Assembly (NCBI GenBank): GCA_029942065.1
Contig: JAPYTY010000104.1
Span: 1-7,087 of the forward strand
Reading direction: 5' to 3'
Source: Acidobacteriota bacterium
Lineage (GTDB): Bacteria > Acidobacteriota > UBA6911 > RPQK01 > JADFOI01
DNA length: 7,087 nt
The notes beneath the pieces were generated by a model that was not told where the DNA came from, did not search any database, and worked only from the letters and a program-made list of their open reading frames with translations. Positions within the stretch are counted from its first letter, which is position 1, and every line of letters starts with the position of its first letter. Of this stretch, positions 5,412-7,087 are shown piece by piece. Made by a program: the position numbers and the translations under genes.

Positions 5412-6647
5412 ATGATTGATCGTCGTAAAACCGTGACCGTAAAAGTTGGGGATGTCTGTGTCGGCTCCGAGCACGCAATCGTGGTGCAGTCGATGACCAA
5501 CACCGATACGGCGGATATCGAGTCCACGGTTCTACAGGTGGGGCAGCTTTTTGAAGCCGGATCCGAACTGGTCCGGGTGACGGTCAACACGGAGGAAGCC
5601 GCCCGGGCAATTCCTGAGATTGTCCATCGGTTGGAGGAACAGGGACTCCAGGTTCCCATCATCGGCGACTTTCACTACAACGGTCATCTCCTTTTGACCC
5701 GTTTTCCCGAGTGTGCTGAAAAACTCCACAAGTATCGCATCAATCCCGGGAATGTTGGAATGGGCCGCCATCATGATGAGAACTTCAAACAGATGATCGA
5801 GGTGGCCCTGGAGTACCACAAGCCTATTCGGATCGGGGTGAACTGGGGATCGCTCGATCAGAGGTTGCTGGTCGAACTCATGGATTCCAACGCCCGTCTC
5901 CCTGAGCCCAGGGAGGCGCACCAGGTGCTGATGGATGCCATGGTCCGGAGTGCCCTGGAGTCAGCCCAGTTGGCCGAGGAGTACGGGTTACCTCATGATC
6001 ACATCATCCTCAGCGCCAAGGTATCGGCCGCTCCTGATCTCATCGAGGTGTACCGCCGGTTGTCCGGCCTGTGTGACTATCCGCTGCATCTTGGACTGAC
6101 CGAGGCGGGAATGGGAACCCGCGGCGTGGTGGTCAGTACCGCCGCTGTTTCGGTCCTGCTCGAGCAGGGAATCGGGGACACCATTCGAATCAGTTTGACG
6201 CCTTCACCGGGAGGCGATCGGACCGAGGAGGTGTCGGTGGCTCAACAGATCCTTCAGTCCTTGCAGATTCGAAGCTTCTCACCCCAGGTCAGTGCCTGTC
6301 CCGGCTGCGGCCGAACCACCAGTACCTACTTTCAGGAGCTGTCCGAAGATATTGAACGGCACGTGAAGGTCAAATTGTCCCACTGGAAGAACACCTATCC
6401 GGGAGTCGAAAGGCTGAAGGTGGCGGTGATGGGGTGTATCGTCAATGGGCCCGGTGAATCCAAGCACGCCGACATCGGAATCTCCTTGCCAGGTACCGGC
6501 GAAGATCCAAAGGCTCCCGTCTACATGGATGGGAAACACCTCAAGACGCTCAAAGGCCCTCGGATCGCTAAAGAGTTTCTGGAGATACTGGATGAGTATG
6601 TGAGCAAAAGGTATGCTCAAGGAGTTGTCGAAATCGACAGTGAATAG
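5412..6647 (+). CDS. ispG: 4-hydroxy-3-methylbut-2-enyl diphosphate synthase (IspG/GcpE)
   Basis: This 411-residue enzyme converts methylerythritol cyclodiphosphate to HMBPP in the penultimate MEP-pathway step, using a [4Fe-4S] cluster, in the cytosol. The N-terminal TIM-barrel begins with RRKTVTVKVGDV and VQSMTNTDT (residues 4-33), followed by VRVTVNTEEAA, the GDFHYNG motif (85-91), KYRINPGNVG and LTEAGMGTRG. The C-terminal cluster domain has CPGCGR (C296, C299) and MGCIVNGPGE (C342), with the catalytic glutamate E349. The spacing C299-C342 is longer than in the E. coli enzyme, and the protein is about 40 residues longer, as in the CPxCGRTTSTxFQE type found in several non-enteric phyla. The ATG at 5412 fits the family N-terminus, but the only upstream purine box is AAGG (5406-5409), 2 bases away. 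A TAAAAT (5400-5405) that close to the ATG leaves room for a very short or leaderless mRNA. No clear terminator follows. Confidence 0.96.
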   Translation: MIDRRKTVTVKVGDVCVGSEHAIVVQSMTNTDTADIESTVLQVGQLFEAGSELVRVTVNTEEAARAIPEIVHRLEEQGLQVPIIGDFHYNGHLLLTRFPECAEKLHKYRINPGNVGMGRHHDENFKQMIEVALEYHKPIRIGVNWGSLDQRLLVELMDSNARLPEPREAHQVLMDAMVRSALESAQLAEEYGLPHDHIILSAKVSAAPDLIEVYRRLSGLCDYPLHLGLTEAGMGTRGVVVSTAAVSVLLEQGIGDTIRISLTPSPGGDRTEEVSVAQQILQSLQIRSFSPQVSACPGCGRTTSTYFQELSEDIERHVKVKLSHWKNTYPGVERLKVAVMGCIVNGPGESKHADIGISLPGTGEDPKAPVYMDGKHLKTLKGPRIAKEFLEILDEYVSKRYAQGVVEIDSE

Positions 6648-6653
6648 GAGCCA

Positions 6654-6727
6654 GGAGACAGAAGACAGAAGAGGAACCATCCTGACTGGTGATCCCTGAC
6701 CTATTAAAACGTGGAACGTGGAACGCA
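6654..6727 (+). repeat. Heptamer repeat arrays, copy 2
   Basis: Two 7-base-step blocks lie between ispG and the ABC gene. The first (6654-6674) is GGAGACA, GAAGACA, GAAGAGG. The second (6707-6727) is AAACGTG, GAACGTG, GAACGCA. The 16 bases before the second block (GATCCCTGACCTATTA, 6691-6706) resemble those before copy 1 at 3910, so 3910-3938 and 6691-6720 are near-identical dispersed repeats. The array ends 6 bases before the ABC start codon. Confidence 0.65.
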
Positions 6728-6733
6728 TTTGCG

Positions 6734-7087
6734 ATGATCAAGGTTGAACATCTAACCAAGCAGTACGGATCGCACACGGCGATTGATGATGTGAGTTTCC
6801 AGGTCCAGAAGGGTGAGGTTCTGGGGCTCCTGGGACCCAATGGTGCGGGCAAGACCACGACCATGCGAATCCTGTCGGGATTTTTCCCGGCTACCCGGGG
6901 CACTGCGTTGCTGGCGGGATTTGACGTCTTCGACCAACCTTTGGAGGTGAAGCGAAGAGTGGGATACCTGCCCGAAAATCCGCCGCTTTATGGGGAACTG
7001 ACGGTGGATACCTACCTTCGATTTGTCGCCACCATCAAGGGGGTCGGCCGGGGCCGACTCCAGTCGTGCCTGGGCAAGGCAAAGGAA
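6734..7087 (+). CDS. ABC transporter ATP-binding protein, N-terminal part (3' end outside window)
   Basis: From ATG 6734 the frame is open for 118 codons to the window edge. The start IKVEHLTKQYGSHTAIDDVSF is typical of ABC ATPases, the A-loop tyrosine is Y11, and Walker A is GPNGAGKTT (residues 34-42). The Q-loop region reads VGYLPENPPLYGELTV (76-91), with glutamate E81 where many ABC ATPases have glutamine. This YLPENPPLY form is characteristic of the GldA/ABC-2 export subgroup, so the partner is probably an ABC-2 membrane permease encoded just outside the window. Signature motif and Walker B lie beyond the edge. No Shine-Dalgarno is evident, since the heptamer repeat occupies that position. 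The substrate is unknown. Co-transcription with ispG across 86 bases is possible because no terminator was seen. Confidence 0.9.
   Translation, partial: MIKVEHLTKQYGSHTAIDDVSFQVQKGEVLGLLGPNGAGKTTTMRILSGFFPATRGTALLAGFDVFDQPLEVKRRVGYLPENPPLYGELTVDTYLRFVATIKGVGRGRLQSCLGKAKE

Noticed and set aside
6279..6728. A minus-strand open frame opposite the 3' end of ispG
   Set aside because: It is antisense to the conserved cluster-binding domain of ispG, and no start signal was seen.

Overview
The window is about 7.1 kb of moderately GC-rich bacterial DNA. A TonB-type protein with a probable signal peptide implies a Gram-negative envelope, and ispG implies the MEP isoprenoid pathway. The gene mix and the many small palindromic and heptamer intergenic repeats suggest an environmental lineage, possibly Acidobacteriota. 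That placement is only an impression; no rRNA or other marker is present.

Layout, left to right. (1) 1-245, plus strand: the 3' end of an SLC13/DASS-type anion symporter. (2) 246-326: a convergent gap with two REP-like hairpins. (3) 327-about 1024, minus strand: a glycine-rich multi-pass membrane protein, apparently split by a -1 frame change at or upstream of a six-base homopolymer, and carrying an 11-base G/C run near its 3' end. (4) 984-2030, minus strand: an ArsM-like SAM-dependent arsenite methyltransferase whose four family cysteines are all present. The membrane gene seems to start inside its 3' end, so the two probably form a transcription unit. (5) 2154-3068, minus strand: a secreted or envelope-anchored protein with a TonB C-terminal domain.

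(6) 3133-3717, plus strand: a NudL-type CoA pyrophosphatase, divergent from the TonB gene. (7) 3718-3986: a gene-free island packed with short hairpins, an inverted REP pair, a heptamer array and a strong bidirectional terminator. (8) 3987-5327, minus strand: a 446-residue, probably all-helical, histidine-rich protein that I cannot assign, with a plausible promoter and a good ribosome-binding site. (9) 5412-6647, plus strand: ispG. (10) 6648-6733: a second copy of the heptamer repeat, running almost to the start codon of (11), the 5' part of an ABC transporter ATPase gene that leaves the window.

Most genes are ordinary housekeeping or accessory genes, and nothing here is a clear defence, CRISPR or phage system. 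The parts most worth a second look are the arsM/membrane-protein pair with its frame break and homopolymer, the unassigned helical protein, and the two related families of intergenic repeats.
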